This document shows positions 1 to 10,205 of a stretch of DNA of 64,000 nt, in pieces. The notes beneath the pieces were generated by a model. It saw nothing but the letters and a program-made list of their open reading frames with translations. It did no database searches and was not told the origin of the DNA. Every line of letters begins with the position of its first letter. Position 1 is the first letter of the stretch. Made by a program: the position numbers and the translations under genes. The DNA lies in contig KN817540.1 in assembly GCA_000827495.1 (NCBI GenBank), positions 252,480 through 316,479 on the forward strand, in the 5' to 3' direction. The stretch is from Hypholoma sublateritium FD-334 SS-4. Taxonomy: Eukaryota; Basidiomycota; Agaricomycetes; Agaricales; Strophariaceae.

Positions 1-247
1 CGCGGACACCTCTGCTCCCCTTTCTCCGTTTGTCCTTAGTCAAGCGGTAAACCTTCCCCAGGCAATATCATATCCTGAGCCGCCGGCAGCCTCGAAGTCT
101 GATATCCCTACCATGGCTGATATATCCGCGTTTGCAAAAGAGTTGAAGATGCCCAAATGGCTCAAAGACCTTGGAAAGTGGGTCATCCGGACCTATGTGC
201 ACGCATGGGCTCACGAACTAACGCTTCTTATGCAGGTAAACACATGA
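1..247 (+). CDS. 3' end of an unidentified protein gene (5' part outside the window)
   Basis: Frame 2 is open from the window edge to a TGA at 245-247. The peptide is Pro/Ser-rich at first and ends in an amphipathic, Trp-rich segment (KMPKWLKDLGKWV). There is no start codon that must be the true one; the Met at 113 is probably internal. A possible donor (CAG|GTAAAC, near 236) just before the stop could splice to an acceptor near 276, after which a frame stays open to about 506, so the true 3' end is uncertain. I do not recognise the family. Confidence 0.4.
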   Translation, partial: ADTSAPLSPFVLSQAVNLPQAISYPEPPAASKSDIPTMADISAFAKELKMPKWLKDLGKWVIRTYVHAWAHELTLLMQVNT

Positions 248-1201
248 TACGGAAACGGATATCGCTATTGTTATGATTTAGGAATGTAGTAAACGGAAGC
301 TAGCTAGGATTTATTGTACATTTTACCGACGATCTGTGAATTATGTGTCTATTCAGTCAGTGTTAAACGCTGAAATTATATTTTTTCCTCGAAATTGTCC
401 ACCTGTACCAGCCTCGCTGGATGCAAGAAGCATTTATGATTTCCCTCCCATCATCAATCCAAAAAATTGTGCTCGACAGATTGTTGCCACCACATATCTG
501 TCAACGTTATGATTATGCACATGTATTTTCAACTACAGTTTCTCTCCAGTGCTCTCTGTCGGGAATGCTGAGTGTTCTGTCGCATTCCAGAGTCAAAATC
601 TAGAGCGTCTGCGCGCTCGTCCTGACTCAAGAGTCAAGTCGTTGCTCAGTACATCAATTTGTAACACTGGCACTGTGCATTACTCGCTGCATGGCTATCG
701 GTCGTCCACCGTGCATATATAATGATATACATTTTCAGAAATACACCGATTTCCTTATAATCCGGGTACACCTGCAGATACCGCTGTTAAGTATATCCCA
801 GCTTGGGCACTCTTTTGCTTAATGAGATCGACCTTTCTATTTTTGGAGCTGACCTATGTATGTATAGAACACTTCTTTGCCAGGCGCGCCATCCGTCGCA
901 ATGAGAAAAGGTGTCTAGTATGATACTCAAGCCCCACCTGCCAATCTTACTGATTTCTCTAAGGCAAATCCACGATCCAGAGAAAGCCCAGAACAAGGCC
1001 AAACATATAAGAAGACGCCACCTAGGTGGAACATACCTCCAGCCTTCATCTTTTCAGACTGTCTTTCTTCGGAGACTCGGACCTGGCGTCGTTTTCCCCC
1101 TTTTGATTTTCCCTGCTCTCTATTGATTTATCCAGAACCATTCATCTTTACTTCCACCTTTATTTCCACCTTCTTCTCGCTTTACAAAGTTTACAGCCAA
1201 C
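248..1201. other. Intergenic, no gene seen
   Basis: Only short overlapping frames on both strands, AT-rich in the first half. The last 150 bases are pyrimidine-rich (CTTTATTTCCACC-type tracts) and form the likely promoter and leader of the secreted-protein gene that starts at 1202. No TATA box is obvious. Confidence 0.5.
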
Positions 1202-2559
1202 ATGGCCAAAATCGCGAAGACGCTCCTCGCCTCAGTGCTAGCTGCATGCGTCTGGCAATCAACAGTCGCCGGTAAGTCTTTTACAAAGTGGATTACATAA
1301 AATATATTTCGTGCGCACAACCCTCATGCTTCACTTTGAAAGTTCCCCTTTACCACCCCCACGTTGACCTTCGCGCTCTGGAGCAGCGTTCAGTTGCCGA
1401 TATTCTCCAAAACATCGAATGTTCGTCATCAGCGAATACAGTCGTGTCTGACCTGGGTTCCGCCCTCGACGCTCTGGCCAAGATAAATACGTACGCGAAG
1501 CTGGCTACAGGAGCCCGTCATGCGTGCTCAACATGAACACTTAGCACTGACACCACGATCACCAACGACCTCGCCAGTGTGAAGAATTTCCTCACTAAGG
1601 CGCAAACGGTCGGCCAGGCCATTGTAGGTGCATGTAATAAGGCCAAGTCCACCGCCGCATCCACTGCGTCTTCGGCTGCTGCGGCTGCAAGCGCAGCCGC
1701 TGTTGCCCAAAAAGACGGGGGTAGCTCATCATGTGCGTACTCTGTTGCACACGCAATGCACCCTGATTGACATCAAGCAAACAGCCAAGGGATCGGCCGG
1801 TAGTTCTTCCGGAGGAAACAAGGGATCCGCGCCTTCTTCAGGTATGTCTTGCGAAAATCTGGGATCAGGATTGAGGTCTGATGTGTTCGTCAAGCCTCAG
1901 CTACTGCTGCGACCGACTCAACTGCCACCACATGTGAGTGATGCCACGACAGATCATGTCGACTACCAGTGCCGTCTGACCCACTTGCAGCGAGCGCCGA
2001 TGCCGCGGCAGCCAGCGCCACCGATGCCACAACCACCGACTCCGCTGCAGCGACTGCTGCAACCGACGCCTCGAGCACAGATTCCGCCGCCGCCGCTTCT
2101 GCCACCGATGCCACAGCGACCGACTCTGCCGACGCTGCGTCCTCGACAGATGCCACGACTACCGGCTCTGCCGACGCCGCTGCCTCCACAGATGCATCGA
2201 GCACCGACTCCGCCGATTCTACGGCCACCACTGATGCCACCGACACAGGCGATGACAGTACCGATGACAGCACGGACCCTGACGCCAACCCGGACGACAT
2301 CGCTGACGGCGCCGACGACGACGCCAACGATAGCACCGATCCGGATGCCACTCCCGACGACATCGCCGACGGCGCTGACGACGGCTCCGACGACTCTGCG
2401 GATAGCAGTGATCCTTCGCTAGATGACGGCAGCGATGACACTGCAGACGACGCCGGCGACGGTGATGTCGACGACGGTAGCGATGACGGCTTCGACGATG
2501 ACGGGGACGACGGGGACTTTGGCGACGACGACGATGGGGATGATGATGATGATTTCTGA
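1202..2559 (+). CDS. Secreted Ala/Thr/Ser-repeat protein with a polyaspartate tail
   Basis: Model of six exons: 1202-1271, 1343-1490, 1545-1732, 1785-1841, 1901-1933 and 1991-2559, giving 354 residues. The first 23 residues are a signal peptide (MAKIAKTLLASVLAACVW). A helical Ala-rich region follows, with two Cys visible (QNIECSS, GACNKA). Then come about seven degenerate repeats of the type ATDATTTDSA and two tandem copies of a 21-residue unit containing DPDATPDDIADGADD. The tail is nearly pure Asp/Gly and ends DDDGDDDDDF. Such a tail could bind calcium or other cations at the cell surface; that is inference. I recognise no named family. It is convergent with MIC12. Confidence 0.72.
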
Positions 2560-2960
2560 GTAGCCATACTCTTCCTTCGCGGTGATTTGTTGGCCTTTGC
2601 AGTGATTTTCGGTTCAAGAAGTGGCTTATCATGTGTTTGCATTTTGGGTATTTTCCAGTTCATTCGATGGCATTTGACAACTTGAAAATTATTGAGATGA
2701 TGCAGCGAACAGATAATAAGTAGGCCCTTTCGGTTCCAGATTTCAGGTCCTAGACTTCATGCTTGACATCAGAATATATCCCCACAAGTTTGCAGCTGTT
2801 CATTATGCAACTACAGCCAGTAGACCAAAGACACCCAAGTTGCGAGCAAATCGAAGCCGCGGAAATGGGTCACTCTGGGAGGTTCCGTTGGGGTATCATC
2901 ATTTCCATTCCTCTAAAACGCAAAGAAAGCAAGTGTAAACTCCAGAAATACCATCTACGC
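2560..2960. other. Convergent 3' spacer
   Basis: Lies between the secreted acidic protein (+) and MIC12 (-). It should hold both 3' untranslated regions. Nothing else is recognisable. Confidence 0.5.
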
Positions 2961-3524
2961 TCACGACGATGAAGAAGGCGAAGACGTCGTTGCTTTGACC
3001 TCGTCGTCGGGTGGCCCGTACAGCAGACTCCTTCCCCATTCAACGGCGCGCTTGTCGAGATTTTGGAATCCGAGGAAGAGACCAGCCACTTCATCGTTCC
3101 ATTTCGACTTGATTTCTGTAGCCAGGGGGTGTGGCCGGATGCGGGTGGCGGCTGAGGGCGGTGCTTGCACCAGCGTGGGTGTCTCGACGAGGCGGACACT
3201 GAGGGCGTGCATGCTATACGTTTTGGACGGAAAGGACACGTTCAGCGCGTCACGTTAGATTACGTTCATTTGGAAGTGTTAACCCACTCTTTTATGTGCT
3301 GTTCCGTCCTGAACCCAGCGAAAAGTTGTGAGTTTCAGAGAAGTTGAGGTTTGAGGGGATAGCAGATAGGACGATGTGCATACCGTGTCTGCATGAGGTT
3401 TGAGAAACCATAGTAGACCTGGTTTTGTTCACATGGAGTGAGTTTTGGAGATGGAGTTCGCATGCGCTGAGCTTACCCCGCCAGCTACCAGGGCGCCTGA
3501 GATGGGCCCAACCAGAAACGACAT
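2961..3524 (-). CDS. MIC12: MICOS complex subunit MIC12 (Aim5 family)
   Basis: Three exons on the minus strand (3524-3477, 3418-3384, 3213-2961) encode 111 residues. The N-terminus MSFLVGPISGALVAGG runs into VYYGFSNLMQTR, the short inner-membrane anchor with GxxxG-type spacing typical of fungal Mic12. The middle has the conserved KSKWNDEVAGLF and AVEWGRSLLYG segments, matching the WN...W pattern of yeast Aim5. Mic12 links Mic60 and the Mic10 branch of the complex that holds cristae junctions in the mitochondrial inner membrane. The Ser-rich tail is not conserved in the family as I know it. MIC10 lies about 5.5 kb away at 9042-9541. Confidence 0.82.
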
Positions 3525-3844
3525 GACGGCGAGAGGAGAATAGTATACCGGAAGTTCCCGAGCCGCTTCACCATCCATCTGCCCACTGCTCCTTACTTGG
3601 ATCAATGATACACCTTATAACCAACGCTTTTCTCGAAAAGTGTACAACAGCGAAACTGGTATTACTTGTACGGAAGGTGCAGGATCAGGACTTGATTACT
3701 TTCGGAAGACGGTATGAGATAAATCGACGAGGTAGTATCAGCCTGAATAAATAGTACAACAGTCAATCACGATGGAAGGCAATGCTTGGGTACCGCAGCT
3801 ATCTAAAACCAAAAAGTATATTCGTGGCCAACTCGACTCACAGC
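3525..3844. promoter_or_regulatory. Spacer: MIC12 promoter and BRO1 3' region
   Basis: 320 bases between two genes that both read leftward. It must carry the BRO1 terminator and the MIC12 promoter. No TATA box or clear motif was found. Confidence 0.4.
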
Positions 3845-6800
3845 TTATCTCCCATATCCCTGCTGTTGATATCCTGTCGGAGCATACGATGCGGGCGGTG
3901 GCGGCGATGTCTGATAGTTCGTGTACTGAGGCTGCTGTCCAGCCGGCGGCGGCGGCGGCGGAGGGAACCCTTGTTGCTGGGGCGGGTAATTGTAGTACTG
4001 TTGCTGCTGCTGCTGTGGAGGCGGGGGCGGGGGGAGGCCGCCATACTGGGACTGCTGTGGCTGTTGCGGCTGCTGTCCATAGTACCCACTCTGGGGTGCC
4101 GACGAGGGCGGCGGCGGAGGGGGTAGGGCAGGGGCGCTGGCAGTGGGTGTGGGGTTAAAGGATCCAAGGCTGGCGTATGGGTCAACCGGGGTGGCCCCAG
4201 ATGAGTACGACGATGAATGGGTAGGCGGGCGCGATGGTGGTGGGGGGAAGAACGAGGACGGCTGCTGCTGGGGCTGCTGTGGGGGTGCCGGCGGTGAGTA
4301 CGGCGAACTGCTGCCGTATTGTTGGTAAGAATATTGCGTTGAGGGAGGTGGTAGAGGTGGGGCGCTCGCGTACGAGGACTGTTGTTGTTGCGGCTGTTGC
4401 TGCTGACCTGCGTCGTAAGGAGACCCAGATCCGTTATGATACTGCTGGGGTGCCGGGGAATTGGACTGCCATGATTGTGGAGCATGGGATAGAGGGTTTG
4501 GTTGTTGAGGCCCATCTCGAAGGTTCATGGACGAGAATGCGGAGTCAAGGGTAGTCCTACGGGGAGGTGGCGGCGGAGGCGGGGGCCGTTTCGCAGCTAA
4601 AGGTGGAGGAGATGTCGCTGCTGAGAGTCGCTTCTCTGTTTCAAGCTTCGCAACCAGGGATTCGCGCTCGGCCCTCCTTTCAGATATGAACGATCTTACG
4701 TGGTTGCCAAGGGTAGCAGTGAGTTCGGTCAATTCGGTATAAAACTGAAGTCCTTTGCTACATACCAAATGTGTTAGTTCGTGTATACCAAGAAGAAGGA
4801 CGAATACGCACGCTAAGCCATCGCGGACTTCCATATAAGTGTCCCGAGCTCTGGAGAACCTCCGAACAGTGTCTTTTTTCTTTTTTTCCCTCTCTTCCCA
4901 TTTCCGTGCACCGGGGCCCCGCCCGGCCAGATCCTTCAGCCCTTTCCAGAGCGTACCGAGTTCCTGCAGGGCAGCTTCTTGGTGGATCACAGTCGATGCC
5001 AGACGCTGTTGGTACGGTTTGAATTTCTCGAGCTCAGCCGCAAAAAGAGTGGGCTCAACGCCAGTGTTGCGGCGGTTTAATAGGAGGAGATGCGAAACGT
5101 CATCTGTTTGTATCTGGTAACATATTGAGCGCTAGATATACAATGGACAGACAGACTGAATCAAACCTTGTCTTTCAGATCTTTCAAAACCTCCGCCCGC
5201 TCTTTGGATATCAAGTTTACCCTCTTCAGCCGATCTTCAATCTCATCCACGAATCCTTTGATCTTCTTCCTCTCCTGTGCATCATCGCCTTCATTGTCCA
5301 TGTCCAGTTCCAGCAGATTTTCAGGCTTGGATCCCCCGCGCTCCGTGAAGAGTTGTTCAACCTGAGGACTCAGAAGTAGCTGGATGTCGGCTCTCACAGC
5401 GTCCCACAGAACAGTGACCTGATGGTCCGACGCTGCCGCGGCGTCCAGCGCCGTGAAGTGCGACTTCAGATCCTGCCGTAGGCTCTTCGTCCGATTCGCG
5501 CTGGGCTCCTGCGACCACAGGTGCTCGTACTTGACGCGCAGCGCCTCGCACTCGCGCGATTCCTGATCGAGGTCGCGCGAAATCGCGTCCAGATCGCGGT
5601 GCACGTTGCCCTTGAGGTTATTGAGAGCACGCATGAGCCCGTCCACGCCGTCGCGGTCCTCCACGAGCGAAATATCTTCCTTCCACCGTCGGACGTCCAA
5701 CGGGACCTCCTCCCCACCGGCGACCTCGCCCTCGGCCATGGCTTTGTACCGCAATAACCCCTCCTTAACGCCGAGCCCATCGAGTGCACTGCGGGCCTCA
5801 CCCTCAGCGGCGTCTGCCTTCTCGACCTCTCCGCGCACAACCTTGGCCTTCTCCTCCGAGTAGACACTGGCACTCTCGTGCACGCTCAGCGGAACAAGCC
5901 GGATGAAAAAGTCCTGCCCGATGGTCTTCTGCACGTCCGCCTGCCCGTAGACCTCGTGGATGTGGATGGGCGTCGCCACGGCGGTCTTCTCGATGACAGG
6001 TAGGCTCTCGACAGGGGGCACAATGGCGTTGTAGATGAGGTCGTTCTCGCGCTGCGCCTCGCCCTTCTTGTCCGCGCAGATGACGAGGTGCGCTTTGGTG
6101 CGCTCTGCGATGGACGTTCCCGCGTCCACGGGGAGGTTCGGCGACATGTTGGCGACGAACATGGACGCGAAGTTCGTTGCGGTCCGGTTGGCCTCCTTGG
6201 CGAGCAATTCCGCTTGGATGAAGCGTTGGAGGGCCTCCCCGTGCTTGCTGCCCGCATTATCTGCGAGGGCGCGGTAATACTGGGCAAGGGACGAGAAATA
6301 CTTTGCCTTGATCTGGGGAGAATGAGTTGGAAGCAGACTTTTTGGAATGCGCACATACCTGGATTATTGTCACCCAGTTTCGGTCAAAAATACCCTTGCC
6401 CATGAACTCCTTTACTTCCTCGGCCAATGACGTATACATGGACGCCGCCTGTGACCCAATCTTAGCCACTAGCGCATTGGTTTTCTTTTCGTCTGTGCAT
6501 TTTTCGAAAAAGACCTCGGTCGCCTGTGCCAGGATGATGTTGATGAGGAACTTTACAACCTCCCGCGAGAGATCGGTGGATGGTGCATGTAGGAAGTTCT
6601 CGTTGATGTATGTCAGCATTCCGGCGCAAGTTCTGAAATACGAAAATGAACGCTTGAGACCCTCGGGGTCCGAGCGGCTCTGCGACGCAGCGATAGCAGA
6701 ATGGGTGACAGCGATCTGGAACAGCACCGACGCTTTCTCGTATGCGATGGACGTCTGAGTAATCAGTTTGTTGGTGAACGCGTCGTGCCACGGAAAGTTG

Positions 6801-7110
6801 ACTCTGATTTCGGAGAACCGCAGTTCCAGCAGCTCCAGTTGTCCAAAGTATTTGTACAGAAGATCTCTGGCTGATAAAATATGTTCATTAGTTACCCGTC
6901 GCCGTGCTTGACTAGCATCGCACCTGTAATGTCACTTCCTGCTCCTCGCACAGCGTCTTGACGACATCGCTGAAGGAGATTGCACTCTGCAGCGTAGTTC
7001 TCCGGGTTCTCGCCGTATGACTGAGCAATTAGATTGCGTATAGGCGTCGTCCAATCGACCTCCTCGGTCGTCTTCTTGGGAATCGATATCATAGGTGATT
7101 GCTGCGCCAT
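3845..7110 (-). CDS. BRO1: BRO1-domain ESCRT-III-associated protein (Bro1/Vps31 family)
   Basis: Five exons (7110-6924, 6870-6359, 6312-5167, 5113-4812, 4757-3845) give 1019 residues. The start MAQQSPMISIPKKTTEEVDW and the segment RDLLYKYFGQLELLELRF are typical of the BRO1 domain, which covers about residues 10-390 and binds Snf7/ESCRT-III. Residues 400-760 form the coiled-coil V domain, with many charged helices. From about 763 to the end the chain is Pro/Gln/Tyr-rich (PPPPPPRR, QQPQQQQSSY), the tail that recruits the ubiquitin protease Doa4 in yeast Bro1. The protein works in multivesicular-body sorting at endosomes. The paralogue Rim20/PalA (pH signalling) has the same domains, but the N-terminus fits Bro1 better. 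The Gln/Pro codon runs explain the long antisense frames here. Confidence 0.9.
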
Positions 7111-7613
7111 CGTTCGTGCCTATGCGCCGAGCAGAAGGTAGTGGGGAAGATGTAGGTGACTTGGGACTTGCTGCGCACGCCTTTCAAGCTGCTTGATGTG
7201 ATTGCGGCGTCCCGATGTTGTGGGCCGCAGTTTGCAGCGCCCAAATGTTCAGTTCAGGGATGTTCAGGGTTAGTTCAGGGGAAACTGACGGGATCCCGGT
7301 GCCCGGGCCGTGGGAAAAATTGCTAGCGAACGGCCGGAAACAATCCTATTCAGGCCGTTTGCCTTCTTGCTTCCAACGTTCATCATGTTGCGATACAGGA
7401 CTTCATGCCGATGGGTCAAAACTCATACGGTACAAGGTCCTTTGCTCTTGGGTGTTTTTATCTAGCAAAGCTTTTCTTGGAATATACACATGCGGGCCGC
7501 GTCCAACGGAATCCACTTCCTGCTGCGCTTGGTGACTTGGTCAGACGCTCTCTAAAAGCTGTGTTCGATTGAAAGACTCCAGCTTCATTGGCCGCTGCCT
7601 ATTAGCGTTCATC
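7111..7613. promoter_or_regulatory. Divergent promoter region of BRO1 and the DUF6593-like gene
   Basis: 503 bases between two divergent start codons. It has a tandem 'gttcaggg' motif (about 7250-7278: ttcagggatgttcagggtt, then gttcagggg). No other gene is visible. Confidence 0.4.
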
Positions 7614-8321
7614 ATGTTCTCAGAATCTCAAGTGACTCTTGCTTACTCGACTTCCGCCTCTCAGATAACACTCACAAATCCGCTACCTGCCTTGGAGCTG
7701 TACAGCTTGAAGAGGAGCGTCACTAATACAGTCCTCAGCCACAGCGGAAAACCATACATCTCCATTTCGACCGTCGACAACGCAGCGTCGTGAACTGAGA
7801 GCAAAGACCTCAGAACAGACAAACTTCTCGTCACGATCCAACGCCGCACGATCGCCCCGGATACAATCACCTTCCACCAGCGCTTCGATGACCAAACGTT
7901 GAAGATTAAAGATTGGTTGGTAGAATTGAAAACGGGGGATACAAGGTCAGTGGAAGTCTATAATTATAGGGAATGTTAGGGTCTCAAATGGTTGTCGTCA
8001 TGTCTAGGATCAGAGAGTGGCTGGTCAGGAAACCAATAGGCAACTTCATATGGCGAAGCACCATTGATATCCGTTTGGCCGTAAGTTATTAATGATTTCA
8101 TGTTAGCCCAGTCTCTCACGACGCGAATTTAGCTCTATGCTGAGTACGACCTGGAACGGCCTATTGCGTGGGTTAATCCAGAGACGAGGGCGGATAATGC
8201 CACTGTCATCATTGAACGTGGCGCAGAAAGCTTCAAAGACGAAGTCATCGCCGCTTTTGTCGTCTGCGAAACATTGATTCGAATGAATTCAAAAAAAATG
8301 GAAACCAGTAATTGTCTATAA
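7614..8321 (+). pseudogene. DUF6593-like gene with one in-frame TGA
   Basis: Three exons (7614-7945, 8008-8080, 8133-8321) with canonical introns and matching phases would give 197 residues, but codon 60 is a TGA (7791-7793). On both sides the frame fits the basidiomycete DUF6593 family: ITLTNP, ELYSLKRSV, LVTIQRRTIAPDTITF, a PIGNFIW core, and the terminal AAFVVCETLIRM. Splice sites and the rest of the frame are intact, so decay is recent or the stop is tolerated. The only splice that would remove it is a 25-nt GTGAAC...CTCAG segment, shorter than any intron seen elsewhere in the window. The TGA could come from CGA by one C-to-T change. Function of the family is unknown. Confidence 0.62.
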
Positions 8322-9041
8322 GTATGTCGGTGCTGTATTGGATTTGCGTGATGAACTTTACTGTGGCTTTCCCGTCGGTGGGGATTGCGCATTACGGCCT
8401 TTGGGTCGAGTCGTTTCCTATCCCCTTTCTTCATTGGAACTCAGAGAAGATATTGCGATTTACTATGGTTGTCTACACAGATATGTCTAGATTCTTTCTG
8501 GTTCTTTTCTGTCCTCGAAACATTGCTGATACCTCAGCGCTGCCTTAGTAGTTTACAGCAAGTCGGCTTTCGATTCAAGAAGTTATATTTGAAAAGCAAG
8601 AATTCACGGAACTGCTCCTAAAAGGAGACGGCAAATGGCTCTCCCCAAATCTACATTTCCTTTCTCCGTTGGCATATATCAGTTTAAACTACTCAGTATT
8701 CATCATTTGCTCCTTCAAGTTCCCGACTCTTTCCCGACGTGTTCAGATTCTCCAGGAATGATTTTGAAACAATTCTAAGAAAATTCCAAAGCAATTGTAA
8801 AGCAATTCAGAACTTAATAGAACAAGCTTAGAAATTTGGATGATGCTGTTGGGTATTGCTGGAAATAATATTATTGAAGCCGTTCTGGATTAGTGGGTGA
8901 AGGAAGGTGAATGAGTGGTTCTCGGGGTCTTCCAATGCACTGGGTATGACGATTTGGCAAATCCACCGAGTCCAAACAATGTGCTCACGGTTGGTCCCGT
9001 CGGAGTCGCCGTTGCTGAGGTCCATCTAAATATCCAACAAA
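8322..9041. other. Intergenic, MIC10 upstream region
   Basis: No coding frame that I can support. A short run near 8755-8815 repeats 'caattct/caattgt' (gaaacaattct, aaagcaattgt, aaagcaattca). The last 150 bases should hold the MIC10 promoter. Confidence 0.45.
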
Positions 9042-9541
9042 ATGTCCGCCACGCAAAAGCCTGTAGCCAGCGAGGATGTCCTTGGTCAGAAGGTACGCTG
9101 GCCCCTCGCGCAAAGCCCAAACCTCCGCTAATCACCCCCCCAGTATGATCGGTGCTGTAGGTCTTGTGCTATACTCACCGCGGGAGCTGAACTGACCAGA
9201 CATTTCTAGTGGCGGACCTCGTGGTGAAAGCGTAAGTACAGGCAAAAGGGGGGTTACTTATGAAGACGGACTGAAATCGTGTTCCAGCGGAGTCGGCTTT
9301 GGCGCAGGCGTTGTGGCATCAGTCATCCTCTTCCGCCGTCTGTATCTCTCACACCACGTCTCAGGCTCACGAACGCTGAACTTTCTCTCTCTTTATTCCA
9401 GGACGGACATGGCCCATCGCCCTGTCCACAGGTTTCGGCGCGGGAGCCGCATGGGCCGACTGCGACCGCTCGTTCAACCCCGCACGCATCCCCGGCACAC
9501 GCATCGTCAGGCAGACAGAAGCCGCGCCCGAGAGCAAGTAG
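9042..9541 (+). CDS. MIC10: MICOS complex subunit MIC10
   Basis: Five small exons (9042-9092, 9144-9156, 9210-9231, 9288-9337, 9402-9541) encode 91 residues; the second exon is only 13 nt. The product has the Mic10 hallmarks: a short N-terminus with SEDVLGQKYDRCLADLVVK, a first membrane segment with the glycine motif GVGFGAGV, a positive RRR loop, and a second segment with GFGAGAAWADC. The two Gly-rich hairpin segments drive Mic10 oligomerisation and bend the inner membrane at cristae junctions. The C-terminal tail after ADCDRSF is longer than in yeast. All exon phases agree, which supports the tiny exons. It is convergent with SPT5. Confidence 0.9.
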
Positions 9542-10205
9542 AGGCCGCATGGAAATACTTCGAGCAGAGGGCGGGGAGGGTAGATTTCTCGCGGACTCGC
9601 AGCAGACTATACTCGCCAATAGATGAGTCGCCAAAGTCGTTTAATTGCGCTGGCAAAGTAGATCCATTTCGTGTTCGCGACTGTTCGCGAGCTAACGTGA
9701 TTTCCGTGTCTACCCTCAGCCTACGCGAGTAGGCGCGTCTGGTTTCTCCTCGTCGATAAGTCGCGTGCCGCTGTTTTCTCTGTTCAGAGTTTTTGGGAGG
9801 GTGCGCTGCTCTTCGCCGAGGTACAATCGTTTATATAAGACGACTACTGGCGTGCATGAGTACAAAACGTGCCATGAAAATTGTGCAGTACGAACACGAT
9901 GACGCCACCAAAATAGGCAGAGAGACGATAATGAGGCGTATCCGACGCGCCTCCAGTGAAAGTTGTGGTTTGGCCATCGTGGGCACTCTAACTGTGATGG
10001 TGGTTGCGGAAGAAGAGTTTGCTCCTTCCCAATGCACGAAACAAGGCATATGTGCGGTAGTACGGCAAAATCCCTACAACATAACCTTGAATTATCCATG
10101 TATGTACACAACTCAGTATCATTCGCCACATGCACACCAAAAGAACGCATATTAAACAGTACCAATGTAATACAGGAAGATAAGAAAGTAATACATCTAT
10201 TAGCC
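9542..10205. other. Convergent spacer between MIC10 and SPT5
   Basis: 664 bases that must contain the two 3' regions. Short frames on both strands have no family resemblance. A 'tttatataagacg' TATA-like string at about 9830 has no gene behind it. Confidence 0.45.

Noticed and set aside
1628..2663. Long Pro-rich (+) and Ser/Ala-rich (-) frames over the Asp-repeat exon
   Set aside because: They are shadows of the low-complexity GAC/GCC repeat; only the frame joined to the signal peptide ends in a sensible stop and fits spliced exons.
3838..4515. 225-codon minus-strand frame inside BRO1
   Set aside because: Out-of-frame reading of the Pro/Gln-rich BRO1 tail.
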